Shown here: one piece after another, positions 46,902 to 57,381 of the stretch
Position numbering within the stretch: position 1 is the stretch's first letter
Layout of the letters: every line of letters begins with the position of its first letter
Assembly: GCA_013368315.1 (NCBI GenBank)
Contig: JAACJM010000272.1
Span: forward strand, 35,997 to 99,996
Reading direction: 5' to 3'
Length of the DNA stretch: 64,000 bases
Source of the DNA: Tetrapyrgos nigripes
Taxonomy: Eukaryota > Basidiomycota > Agaricomycetes > Agaricales > Campanellaceae
Translations under genes and position numbers: made by a program
Notes under the pieces: generated by a model
Told to the model about the DNA's origin: nothing
What the model saw: only the letters and a program-made list of their open reading frames with translations
Databases searched by the model: none

Positions 46902-48538
46902 CAGTGGCCAAAAAAATTGTCCACATGTTTGGCACTTTTGGAAAGATTGCTGATTTAAGAGCTATTGAGCAGAAATCTCAAAACATGGCTGGTGGTAGCA
47001 AGAAAGCCTTTGATTAGAGCTACAATAATCTGTCTGTTTTGTCTTATTTGGCCACATATCTGTGGAGTTATGATTGATTTAAAATTGTATGTCATTTGGA
47101 CAATTTTTTGAGTTGCCACTTCAAAATCATTATTGCAATAACCTGATGTGTTATACATGATGTCATGGGTGAAGCTGTACAGTAATGTGATGTATACACC
47201 ACAATGATGTCATAGCTGCCAGCTGGAGCATACATAGCAACATACAGATGCTCTACAGCTTCTATGAAAATCATGGGGTCCCTCATATCAGCCCAGAAAG
47301 ACAATCTCTATTCTCTCCTCCAAACTGCCCCTCCCTCTATCAAAATTTCAGCTCAGACTGAAGTATGAAAGCAGAGTGTTGCTTTTATAGGTAGAGAGAC
47401 ATGTTCTGATAAAGGAAACCATTGGATATAGCACTTTAGAAAGTTAATACCCAGCTGAAAAATGGCCACCTCTGGATCAACTCCCATATTATTAATGCTT
47501 TCCAGGATTTTGTTACTTAAGATGGTCATATAGTGTTTGCAATCTATCTTCCCCTTCATCTGGACCATTTTTACTGCTTACTGTTGCCCCATACCCTACC
47601 CCATCATGTCATTTTCTCTCTCAAATGTCATCATTTCTGTCACATCTTGCTGTACCATGAATTTATCTCTCTTTTCTCACACATGCTGGGGCATATTTGC
47701 CCCAAAATAATTGGTTTTGGTCTTATCTGAGAAAATAACCCACTTCTAGCCTTCTACAGCCCGGTCTTTTTACATCTGTGCAAACTTCAAGTGAGCCTTG
47801 CTGCAAGTCACTGTAAGTTTGCACTTGTTCTGTGTTTTGGAGATCGCCACAAGACGTTTTCAGGAATGTTTTGGCTGTTATAGGCTGGGACAGGCTGTCC
47901 AAGAAGAGCCTTGATGTTTCAGGCCACTTGTGTAGCAATCTGGCTTTACCAGAATGGATTTTTTTCCAATCTAACCTCTTCACAAGTAGTAGAGAGCCTC
48001 CTAGGACACCCTGCTGTATTGTTCTCATTGTCTGTATTTGTCTTTTAAGCCACAAAAGCAACTGTTGGCTTCCATACTCCAGTCTGAGCTGCAATTTTTG
48101 CAGATGGAGAGGCAGTTAAGAGGAGAGAGTAGAGATTGTCTTTCTGGGCTGATATGAGGGACCCCATGATTTTCATAGAGGCTGTAGAGCATCTGTATGT
48201 TGCTATGTATGCTCCAGCTGGCATCTATGACATCATTGTAGTGTATACATTACATTACTGTACAGCTCCACCCATGACATCATGTATAACACATCAGGTT
48301 ATTGCAATAATGATTTTGAAGTGGCAACTCAAAAAATTGTCCAAATGACATACAGTTTTAAATCAATCATAACTCCACAGATATTTGGCCAAATAAGACA
48401 AAACAGACAGATTATTGTAGCTCTAATCAAAGGCTTTCTTGCTACCACCAGCCATGTTTTGAGATTTCTGCTCAATAGCTCTTAAATCAGCAATCTTTCC
48501 AAAAGTGCCAAACATGTGGACAATTTTTTTGGCCACTG
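46902..48538. mobile_element. Tc1/mariner-type element, non-autonomous copy B (1637 bp)
   Basis: Same length and, as far as could be compared, the same sequence as copy A (constant offset 16446). The TA target site flanks both ends (46900-46901; 48539-48540). It lies inside the split MFS gene. Confidence 0.9.
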
Positions 48539-48540
48539 TA

Positions 48541-49466
48541 CCACTGTACCAAAACATTGACGAGGGTCAGCATGTGTCAACGCAAAAAAAAAAATGCACA
48601 TACTTATCGGGGTCCTGAACAGGTACGATGCACAGTGACAAAATCCTGGTGAGCAATGGAAGTTAATGACAAGCACGAGCCTATGAGACAGTGAACAGAA
48701 AACATACCTCGATAGTTACTACAAATAAACCCTACCCTCACTCAGCAAAGTAAGAACGACTTGAAGGATCTACAGCTTCAAAGTCAGTGAGCCTCAATGC
48801 GAAAGATTGTGGACATACCTGAGCCTACATGCTGTTCGCCAATAAAAACTATGGTTCAGCGAGAAAGGATAAAGCCGGGTAACAAAAACGTACATGCAAT
48901 CGTTGCAAGAAAGAAGATGTGCCCATAAAAACTTGAATAAGAGCCAAGGCTCGAAGGTAGTCAATGACCAGTACAATAAGACCTAAGGATAACACATAAG
49001 GGCCTAGAGACAGTAGTAAGTTAGCGGACAGAGAATCAAACAAACATTTGAAGACACTCACCAGTTACGAACCGCGTGTGTGAGAGTGGAAGAGGGTGCT
49101 TGGGTTCTCTCACACTGATAAGAAGACAGAAGACGATGCCAAGGGCTGGGGAGAGACAAAGGGGGAAACTGGGGAAGGTTGTTTGAGGTTGAAGCTGGTT
49201 GAAGTTCAACGTTGGAAAGTCAACATGTGTCAAGTGACTGTTTGATGACGCGTCTATTGTGGCAACTGTACAGTTCTGCAGCAGAGTTTCAATAACTCTA
49301 TTCGGAAGAGCGTGCGGCTTCTTCCTTCAGGTTAGGGTTAAATTACTTCAAAGTTCACAAACGCAAATAAAGAACTGTCCAGACTAGTGCGGCCCTCTTC
49401 ATGTCTAATGAGCTGTTATGTATGCACTCCCTATTCTTGTTCACTGGTCATTTTTGTTGTTGGCTG
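48541..49466. other. Non-coding stretch inside the split MFS gene
   Basis: Minus-strand open frames here are short and lack recognised domains. It may be remnants of further insertions. Confidence 0.35.
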
Positions 49467-49476
49467 GCTATTTTCC

Positions 49477-49999
49477 AAGAGGTGTGCAGACAGTTATGGC
49501 CAGACCAGACGTTCCTTTTGGGTTTTAAGGTCAGCCATACCTTCCCCCCTCCCCCCTCCTTCCTAAAAAGGAAAGAGATGGGATAATTTTTCGCTTACAA
49601 ATCATCAAATCAAGTCACTTTTCCCTCCAGACCACCTTATAGACCCTCTACTGACCTAAAGACATAACAAAGGAGTGATAAATGCTAATGTAGGATCTGT
49701 TTTCTTGAAGTAGCAAATATTTTTCAAAGAAAGGTTCATGATGTCAGACCACTGACAACATCACTATCACGAGAACTATATACCATTTCAGTGGGATAAC
49801 ACCTAAATAAGGCATATCAGGCATGTCTTCTACCTGTTTTTACCCTCCAAGTGTATTTCTGATACTTTGAAACAGAGATGACTCCAGAAAATTGGTCTAT
49901 ATACTCTCTAGGGCATGATGTACTTTTGGGTCATAAGCCCTCTCCAGACCCCCTCCCCCCCCAAGGTCCGGTCTCAGGTAGACCAGCTGCACACCTCTT
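49477..49999. mobile_element. MITE of 523 bp, copy 1 (TIR AAGAGGTGTGCAG)
   Basis: It begins AAGAGGTGTGCAG and ends CTGCACACCTCTT. The flanks GCTATTTTCC (49467-49476) and GCTATTTTCT (50000-50009) form a 9-10 bp target duplication. C-rich tracts occur just inside both ends. Non-coding. Confidence 0.85.
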
Positions 50000-50719
50000 G
50001 CTATTTTCTCAAGCTGTTTGAAGGAATTTTTGTCATTGCGCAATGTTGGTAGTATACGCTTGCTTCAAGAAGATTTCTTTTCTACATTCTCAGGCTTGCA
50101 GTTGTCTCATCCACTTGTTCTCTTTACTTACGTTTATCTTGAAGGATATCTTAATTCTGATTAGTTGTGTCTCAATGTTATATGCTCAAAACCATGATTG
50201 AGGCTGATTTTGACCAACCACCTGTGAGCAATATTTCATGACTTTTTGAGACAACGTTGTGCATCTATTATTCAAGAGAGTGTGAATTAGTTATAAATCA
50301 GTCTACAAAAGCTATGCAGTATGTGGTATGGATTTTACACAATTATACATTTTCATGCCAACATTGCATAATTATGCTCTTTTTGCATGAAGATGCCTCT
50401 AAGCATTTCCCTGATGTTTCATCTCTGAAGCATTGGTTTGCTTTCATTGGGGTCGCGCATTGGATCTCATTGGACGACGACCGGTGCTCCTGCTTGGACC
50501 TCTCGGTCTGGCACTCTCCATGTTCGCGTTTGGACTGTCGAAAACTTTTTGGCCCTTGGTCATCTTCTGATGTCTGCAAGGCACCTTCAACAGGAACATT
50601 GGTGTCAGTAAAACAGTTATGATGGAGGTATGTATGACTCGTTCAATTATAGCGGCCTTATTGAGAAGTGTTAATTTTTTTCCCTCGCAGATTACGGACT
50701 CGACCAACAGGGCAGACTG

Positions 50720-50976
50720 TGTAGTAGTTAACTCTCCTTATTCACTCTCCTCACTCTCCTTATTCACATCTCCACTTTCCTCTGCACTTTAGGCACTCCT
50801 CGACTCCTACTTCGACTCCTACGCTCCTTACTTATCCTATTTTCGTCATAGTACTCCTTTTTGCATTAGTATTTATACTTAGGCTTTCAGTAGTATTTTC
50901 CTCAGTCAAATCAACTCTTATTTTCTATCTAAAGTCGTCTTAAGTCTACTTAAGGGATTAGTCCAAGTCCCTTACA
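50720..50976 (+). repeat. 5' LTR of the gypsy element
   Basis: 257 bp. It contains AGTCAAATCAA at 50904-50914, the complement of the sequence just downstream of the LTR. Confidence 0.95.
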
Positions 50977-50978
50977 GT

Positions 50979-50989
50979 TTGATTTGACT
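50979..50989 (+). promoter_or_regulatory. Primer-binding site, probable self-priming type
   Basis: TTGATTTGACT, two bases after the LTR, is the exact reverse complement of AGTCAAATCAA inside the LTR. Tf1/sushi-type elements prime reverse transcription with the first bases of their own mRNA in this way. No tRNA 3' end match was tested. Confidence 0.7.
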
Positions 50990-51065
50990 TCTTTTTGAAA
51001 AAATCGGCTCAACTTACTCTCTTTTACACCCTCTCATCTCTTTCTCATGCTACTCCTATTCCATC

Positions 51066-52364
51066 ATGTCCCAAAACTGGACATACTACGACGCTCCAGC
51101 TCCCTCCTTTGATCCCCACACCATTGCAGATACCACTGCTCCTGCCGTTGATCCCAACACACCCGCCAATATCAGCTTTGCTGAGTACATTGCCATTGGC
51201 GAGGCCATTGACGCCATCAAAGATCTACAGGATTGGCACACAGCCACCACCACCACTCTCGACAACATTCAAACTCGTTTGACCAACCAGGACACCATCC
51301 TACATAACATCCAGGACGCTCAAACCAATACCGCTACGTCCATTCGCAACATCGAAGTCATCGTGACTAACCTTACTCAACAACCCTCCACCCAATCACC
51401 GACTACCGGCGATCAATCGAGTCCTACTTCGACTTCTACATCTGATCCAACGGCGAACACTGCCTTCACGACATCTTCCTCCACTAACACGACATCCTCT
51501 TCTCAGAAACCCCCCACTTTCGAACTTCCAGATAAATTCAAAGGAAAGGCATCAGAGGTGGAATATTTTATAAGAGAAGTGAAGGATGCAATAGAGTTGT
51601 TGGGTGTATCTTTGCCTTTGGACAGGCAGAAATGTGTTTGGATGGCTAGATTGTTGGGAGATGGTTCACCAAAACAATGGTATTTTTCTATCATGACTAG
51701 CGAACCAGACATTCTCAATTCTTTTGACAAGTTTGTTGAACGTTTCAAGGATCATTTCGGGGACAGTAATCTCGAGTACAACGCCGAGATGAAACTCAAA
51801 AAGCTCAAGCAAACAGGCTCGGCTTCAGCATACACCTCTCGATTCTCCGAATTGGTAGTTCACATCGACTGGAGTGAATCCACGAAGATCAATCAATTTT
51901 ACACCAACCTCAAAACCACTACCAAGGACTACATCAGCCAAACGAAACACGAAAATCGTCCGAAGAAGTTCCTGGACTACAAAAAGTGGGTTATTGACAT
52001 CGACAATCGTGTTCACGAACGTGAAGAAGAACACAAAGAAGAATCCCCTTCGAAATCCTCTTCATCCCCCTCCAAACCTACCAAAAACTCGAATTCTCAC
52101 ACTACTCCTCCTTCTAACAACTCTACTGCGAACTCTAGCCTTCCTCCTGGTGAGCCCATGCAAGTGGATGCTACCAAGACAGGCAAACCACACCCGAAAC
52201 TATCGGACGAAGGGAAGAAGCGAAGGAAGGACTTAGGATTATGTGGTTACTGTGGTAAATGTGGCAAGGACATTGACAATTGTCCTAACAGATCTCCATA
52301 CGTTGTCAAACGTATGGAAGCGGCGAAAGCTGCTAGGGCTTCTTCCCAGTCGGGAAAAGCCTAA
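51066..52364 (+). CDS. gag polyprotein of the gypsy element
   Basis: 432 codons from ATG 51066, uninterrupted. A variable N-terminus leads to a Ser/Thr-rich linker. The capsid-like domain follows, with PPTFELPDKFKGKASEVEYF, then WMARLLGDGSPKQWYF and FKDHFGD. It ends with the zinc-knuckle-like CGYCGKCGKDIDNCPN. In that motif the usual His of C-x2-C-x4-H-x4-C is Lys, which may weaken zinc binding. It would form the particle core and bind RNA. Confidence 0.9.
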   Translation: MSQNWTYYDAPAPSFDPHTIADTTAPAVDPNTPANISFAEYIAIGEAIDAIKDLQDWHTATTTTLDNIQTRLTNQDTILHNIQDAQTNTATSIRNIEVIVTNLTQQPSTQSPTTGDQSSPTSTSTSDPTANTAFTTSSSTNTTSSSQKPPTFELPDKFKGKASEVEYFIREVKDAIELLGVSLPLDRQKCVWMARLLGDGSPKQWYFSIMTSEPDILNSFDKFVERFKDHFGDSNLEYNAEMKLKKLKQTGSASAYTSRFSELVVHIDWSESTKINQFYTNLKTTTKDYISQTKHENRPKKFLDYKKWVIDIDNRVHEREEEHKEESPSKSSSSPSKPTKNSNSHTTPPSNNSTANSSLPPGEPMQVDATKTGKPHPKLSDEGKKRRKDLGLCGYCGKCGKDIDNCPNRSPYVVKRMEAAKAARASSQSGKA

Positions 52365-52924
52365 CCGGTGATCTGCAGCTAATTAAAGCTGCTCGAGACG
52401 CTCAAAGGCCTGAGATAAAGCCGGAGAATCCCGAGTGTCGAGGGAGAGGTAACTATGAAGATCTGAGGGAAATGTGGCTGATAAAATGGTAAGTGGCTGG
52501 ACGCTAGGGCTAAATGCGATACTGAAGACTTCACAAAATTCCAGACTTTAACTGGGAATCGACGGAGTGGACTGGAGGACGGTTAAGGCGAAAAGATAAG
52601 GCTGTAGAACTTGGAGATGGACTGGGACTTTGAGTTACTGGGTAAACTGACTTTATTGTAGTAAGTACTGTAGTATTTATACTCTACATAATGCCAAGTG
52701 CGAGGCAAGTAGATACGATAACTAAGTAACAAATTCGTAGTGAAACTAAGGATGTAAAATAAAACTTGTATGAAGAAAAGGTGTAGAAACATGTAAGAAA
52801 AAGAAACGCGTAAGAAAAGAAAACATGTAAGATATGATCCGAAATGTAATAAGTAAAATAAGAACTAAAGATTGGAACACGAACCAATGACGATTATGCA
52901 AAACAGACGCATCGCGTTAAGGTC
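52365..52924 (+). other. Non-coding gap between gag and protease in the gypsy element
   Basis: About 560 bp without an open frame and unlike the flanking coding base composition. Possibly an inserted fragment or a decayed part of the gag-pol junction. Confidence 0.4.
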
Positions 52925-53749
52925 ATGAGTAGGGAAACTTATTTAGTACCAAAAACATGGTACTACACCGGTCGCTCTAATCGTACTCCAGAGTCGCTGG
53001 TTGGTGAAGGAGTACACCACCATCACTTACCCACTCAATCGGGTCCAGCGACTAAGTTCGAAAGAACTATGGATGGCACCTGGCGTCCAATCTCTACGTA
53101 TGCTCCTACTTATATCTTTTCCAATTCTCCCTTTTCTTCAAATCATTTTATCATTTCAGTTTTACTTCACTTTCCTGATCGTCCACCAATTCGTACTCAC
53201 GCTTTGAATGATTCCGGTGTGACTGTTTCTTGTATCTCAGATTCTTTTTCATCTCGACATTCACTTTCTCGACGTCTAAAGGACGTACCTGTTCCTGTTA
53301 TGGCGGTTGATAACTGTCCTATCGCTTCTGGTCTTATCACCCAAGAAGTTATTTCCAGAATTCGTGTAGGATCTCATAATGACGTTCTTCCTCTTGCTGT
53401 TGTTTCGGTATCTTTTCCTATCATTCTTGGTTTGGATTGGCTTCGTCATCATAATCCTGATATTGATTGGCACTCGAATTCTCTTTCTCTGCATTTTTGT
53501 GGCTTGACTCCAGTGTCCAGTACTACTGTTTATGCCAAAGGCTTCGGTCTCTCGCATTCTCAGTCTGTTAATTCTACTCGCGTTGGACTAGGCTTCGGTC
53601 TACTCTCTTCACCTATATTTCCTTCTATTCAAGTTCCTTCATCTGATTGTATTTCTGATTCTTTGAATTGTACTTCTACAAGTTCTCTTTCTGATTCCGT
53701 TTCTTCATTACCTTCTCGATCGTCTTTGCGTCGACTACTGTGGACTTAA
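52925..53749 (+). CDS. Aspartic protease region of the gypsy element
   Basis: The open frame contains the retropepsin-like active site HALNDSGVTVSCI (DSG in place of the more usual DSGAT) and the closing hydrophobic FPIILGLDWLRHHNPDIDW. It ends at a TAA immediately after a jump into RT sequence in another frame, so the protease cannot be translated with RT. Confidence 0.8.
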   Translation: MSRETYLVPKTWYYTGRSNRTPESLVGEGVHHHHLPTQSGPATKFERTMDGTWRPISTYAPTYIFSNSPFSSNHFIISVLLHFPDRPPIRTHALNDSGVTVSCISDSFSSRHSLSRRLKDVPVPVMAVDNCPIASGLITQEVISRIRVGSHNDVLPLAVVSVSFPIILGLDWLRHHNPDIDWHSNSLSLHFCGLTPVSSTTVYAKGFGLSHSQSVNSTRVGLGFGLLSSPIFPSIQVPSSDCISDSLNCTSTSSLSDSVSSLPSRSSLRRLLWT

Positions 53750-54728
53750 CACCATCACCAGGAAAAATCGCTATCCACTCCCTCTCGTTGATGACCTTAT
53801 CGACCGTGTACACGGTTGTAGTGTCTTCTCCATCATCGACTTGAAATCTGCTTATGCTCATCTGCGCGTACGTGAAGGTGACGAGTGGAAAACGGCGTTT
53901 TGCACACATCTTGGTCTGTTCGAACATCTCATCGTTCCGTATGGTCTTTCCAACGCTCCCGCCGCCTGGCAATCATTCATTCAGGAAGTTTTATCCAACA
54001 TCATCGATGTTTGCTGTGTCGTTTACTTGGACGACATCTTGGTGTTTTATTGATCTCAAGAGGAACATCAGGAACATGTTAGAATGGTCCTTGATCGTCT
54101 AGCCAAAGCTTCTTTGTATGCCAACCCCAAGAAATGCGAATTTGACCACTCCGAGGTCGAGTTCCTTGGTTACATCGTTAGCGCCAACGGACTCAAGATG
54201 AACCCAAAGAAATTATCAACGATTGTCGACTGGCCCGAACCCACAAATCTCAAGCAACTCCAATTATTTCTCGGCTTCACCAATTTTTACCGACACTTCA
54301 TTGACGATTATTCTCGAATTGCCATTCCACTCACAGCTCTCACTTGCAAATCCCCTTCCTTTCATTTCAACGACTCTGCTAAATCTGCTTTCAATTTACT
54401 TAAACACCTATTCACTACTGCTCCCGTGCTCTGGCATTTCCAGCCACAGCATCCAATCACCCTCTCCACTGACGCCTCTGACTTCGCTATCTCCTCCGTA
54501 CTCCAACAACCTGACTCTAACGGCCACCTTCACCCCGTTGCCTTCTATTCTCGAAAGCTAGCACCATCAGAGATCAATTACGACATACACAACAAGGAGC
54601 TTCTCGCCATCATTGACTCATTCAAAGAATTTCGGCATTGGCTCTCAGGCTCTCCCTCTCCCATCAAGGTTATTTGCGACCACAAAAACCTCGAGTACTT
54701 CATGTGTTCTCAACTTCTTAACCGTTGA
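53727..54728 (+). pseudogene. Reverse transcriptase-RNase H region of the gypsy element
   Basis: RT sequence starts abruptly at LCVDYCGLN (about 53729), so the N-terminal fingers part is deleted. The catalytic VYLDDILVFY is present and directly followed by TGA (54051-54053). The frame continues with the thumb region and an RNase H domain (TLSTDASDFAISSVLQQ, then YDIHNKELLAII), and stops at TGA 54726-54728 before QAHWALFLSEFDF. Both stops fall in conserved sequence. Confidence 0.85.
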
Positions 54729-56073
54729 CAAGCACATTGGGCGTTATTTCTATCAGAATTCGACTTTCAACTACATTGGGAACCGGGACATGGGAATGTT
54801 GCAGATGCTGCGTTGAGAAGGGCTGATTATGTGCCGCAGGATGAGGATGAAGTGAAAAAGGCTCAGCTGCGTATCGTTCTTTCTTCTTACAACACTTTTC
54901 CCCTTTTCCATGATGATCTGGCTTCTCCGCCATCACATTCTCTGAGCTCTCTTTCCACCATTGATGCTTTTTCAACTATTACTTTGGATAATTCTCATTT
55001 ATTGGATCAATTCCTTTCGGCTTTCAGGGAAGATATTGAGTGGCAAAAAGCAATCGCAACCAGCGATTCGTCCTTCAAACTCCACAACAATTTAGTTTTC
55101 CATAACAATCGACTCTACGTTCCTCCTTCCCTTCATTCCACTCATCACGACAGCGTCATCTCAGGACACCCAGGCCGTACACGCACATTCGCACTCGTTT
55201 CACGCGATTACTCATGGCCAGGAATAACTACATATATACGACGTTACGTTCAAGCTTGTGATACATGTTCCCGCATCAAAGCTCCTCGACACAAACCCTA
55301 CGGTCTCCTCCAACCACTCTCCATTCCTAACCGTCCTTGGCAGGCCATTACCATGGATTTCATTATCAAACTTCCAGAATCCCATGGATACGACTATTCT
55401 AGTCGTTTGCGATAGGTTGACGCGTGCCATGCATTTCATTCCCTGTCGTGAATTGATGACCCCATCCGAACTCACATGGCTCTTTCTGGATCGTATATTC
55501 CGTCTTCATGGCCTTCCCCAGTCTATCGTCTCAGATCGTGGTTCATTATTCGTCTCGAACTTTTGGACAGCTTTACTTGGACATCTAAACATCGACTCCA
55601 AAACCTCCACTGCTTATTACGCACAAACCGATGGTCTTACCGAGAGGACAAACCAGACTCTAGAAACGTACCTCTGTGCTTACGTCTCTTACCAACAGGA
55701 CGACTGGATCGACTACCTACCACTTGCCGAATTCGCTTTTAATAACCAAGAAAATACTTCTACCAAACATACCCCATTTTTTGCCAACCTCGGATTCCAT
55801 CCCACATTCGAACCAACTCTCACTTCCGTTTCTACCGTTCCGCTTAAAGCTGAGTTAGCACATGCTCAGGAACTACAAGCTAAGTATTACGACAAATCTC
55901 ACGCCACTCAACCTACACTAAAAGAAGGGCAACTCGTATGGCTGTTACGTCGTAATATTCGTTCCACCAGACCTTCCGACAAACTCGATCATCGTTGCCT
56001 CAGTCCCTTTCCAATCATTAAACCCATCCACCAACGAGCATTCCTCCTACAACTTCCTACTTATCTTTCATGA
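54729..56073 (+). pseudogene. Integrase region of the gypsy element
   Basis: It follows the end of RNase H. The zinc-binding HHCC part (HHDSVISGHPGR ... CDTCSRIKAP) is followed by the catalytic Asp (AITMDFIIKLPE). A one-base frame change occurs near 55395. The second Asp (VSDRGSLFVSNFW) and Glu (TDGLTERTNQTLE) are present in the new frame. The TGA at 56071 lies where relatives continue. Confidence 0.85.
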
Positions 56074-56082
56074 CTATATCTA

Positions 56083-56616
56083 GTGTTCCACGTTTCACTC
56101 CTTGAACCCTATAACGACCCTTCAGAATTCCACGAGCATTCCGACCCTGTACCTTTAGAACTTCTTGACGACTCTCCCATCATTCACTCTATCTGCGACG
56201 TGCGAAAAGTTGGACAACGTTTTGATTACCTTTGCCACTTCAAGGATTCTTCAGACGACAACGACACTTGGATTCCTCTTACCGATATCTCTTCTAATTA
56301 CAACCACCTTATCGAGCGCTTCCACCGTACTCATTCGCGCGCTCCACGACCTCACAGACTTATCATTTCCAAATCACATAACGCCGAATCAATTATTAAC
56401 GACTCTACGACTTCTAACGACTCTACTTTAATTACACCTGTTCCCGACACTCCTTCCACATCCATTTCAATTCCAAACTTCATTCCACAACCCCCTACCC
56501 CAGTTCAAAAATCCGTTAATCCCAAATCCAACTACACTCCTCCCGTTCACGCCGTTACACGCTCTGGTAGAAAGATTACCCCTCCCGATAGATTGGATCC
56601 TATTATTAAGAGGTAG
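56083..56616 (+). CDS. C-terminal chromodomain-like region of the gypsy element
   Basis: The same frame as the second integrase segment resumes after the TGA: VFHVSLLEPYN, then a chromo-like block (ICDVRKVGQRFDYLCHF ... TWIPLTDI). A Pro/Ser/Thr-rich tail ends at 56616. Chromodomains direct integration to certain chromatin. Confidence 0.7.
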   Translation: MFHVSLLEPYNDPSEFHEHSDPVPLELLDDSPIIHSICDVRKVGQRFDYLCHFKDSSDDNDTWIPLTDISSNYNHLIERFHRTHSRAPRPHRLIISKSHNAESIINDSTTSNDSTLITPVPDTPSTSISIPNFIPQPPTPVQKSVNPKSNYTPPVHAVTRSGRKITPPDRLDPIIKR

Positions 56617-56766
56617 TTTTTCTTCCCCGAGTAGTGGCAACTTTTCCTGCGACCCTGGTTTTTCCCACTGGGTTTTCCGGGCCAGGTTTTTAATGTCTCC
56701 CTACTTCGGCCATTTGTAGTATTTAGTTATAAATTTCCGTTGTTTTCTAGCTTAAAGAGGGGATAA

Positions 56767-57023
56767 TGTAGTAGTTAACTCTCCTTATTCACTCTCCTCA
56801 CTCTCCTTATTCACATCTCCACTTTCCTCTGCGCTTTAGACACTCCTCGACTCCTACTTCGACTCCTACGCTCCTTACTTATCCTATTTTCGTCATAGTA
56901 CTCCTTTTTGCATTAGTATTTATACTTAGGCTTTCAGTAGTATTTTCCTCAGTCAAATCAACTCTTATTTTCTATCTAAAGTCGTCTTAAGTCTACTTAA
57001 GGGATTAGTCCAAGTCCCTTACA
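56767..57023 (+). repeat. 3' LTR of the gypsy element
   Basis: 257 bp. Differs from the 5' LTR at two positions in the CTGC(G/A)CTTTAG(A/G)CAC segment. Confidence 0.95.
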
Positions 57024-57060
57024 GACTGCTTTACTCTAATGCCCATCATATGGTCCGTAG

Positions 57061-57371
57061 GCAGATCGATTTAGACGCCGGCCAAGGCCTTCAGGCCAGC
57101 AGCTTACATCCCATCTCGACTGCTGTATCCAGATAATGCGTTGGGATTTCCCTTCGTATCAAAGTGTACCGGTCAGGTATGCTTATCGGTTATCTCGGGG
57201 TTACGTATCGGCGCAACTGGAGGTTTTAGCAAGCAAATCCCGGAGTGGGCAAATCTTCACAACTATGGTCATAGGACATGGCATTGATCGTGTGTGCTGC
57301 GTCTACAATGAAGCAATGCGACTTCCATCATGGAGCTTCTCTTGACGAAGTTCATTCAGGCCTTCCTGGAG
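57061..57371 (+). other. Possible degraded MFS 3' sequence
   Basis: Follows the last recognisable MFS codons. No clear conserved motif was found; it ends at the next transposon. Confidence 0.3.
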
Positions 57372-57381
57372 AGTATAAATT

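Larger units (their letters stand above)
50720..57023 (+). mobile_element. Ty3/gypsy chromovirus-like LTR retrotransposon (6304 bp, degraded)
   Basis: LTRs of 257 bp (50720-50976, 56767-57023) begin TGTAGTAG and end CCCTTACA. I count two differences between them. The target duplication GACTG (50715-50719, 57024-57028) is exact. A polypurine tract (AAAGAGGGGATAA) precedes the 3' LTR. The order gag, protease, RT-RNase H, integrase, chromodomain-like end fits Ty3/gypsy chromoviruses. Coding regions contain stops, frameshifts and a deletion of the first part of RT, so this copy is not autonomous. Confidence 0.95.
46250..57060 (+). pseudogene. MFS transporter gene split by several transposons
   Basis: The first exon from ATG 46250 encodes PLPKLQLAFLLLIQSTEPIT, then IYPFIPEFIRKTGFTGG and KKTGYYAG, the usual start of fungal drug-exporter-type MFS proteins. 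The gene resumes at about 50415: FISEALVCFHWGR, then RRPVLLLGPLGLALSMFAFG (loop and TM segments). An in-frame TGA at 50568 falls where relatives have Arg in FRCLQG; NIGVSKTVMME follows. After an intron (50628-50690) come ITDSTNRAD and a Cys codon interrupted by the gypsy element; FTLMPIIWS follows at 57029. Between the pieces lie Tc1 copy B, a MITE and the LTR element. Function is lost; later exons were not found with confidence. Confidence 0.85.
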
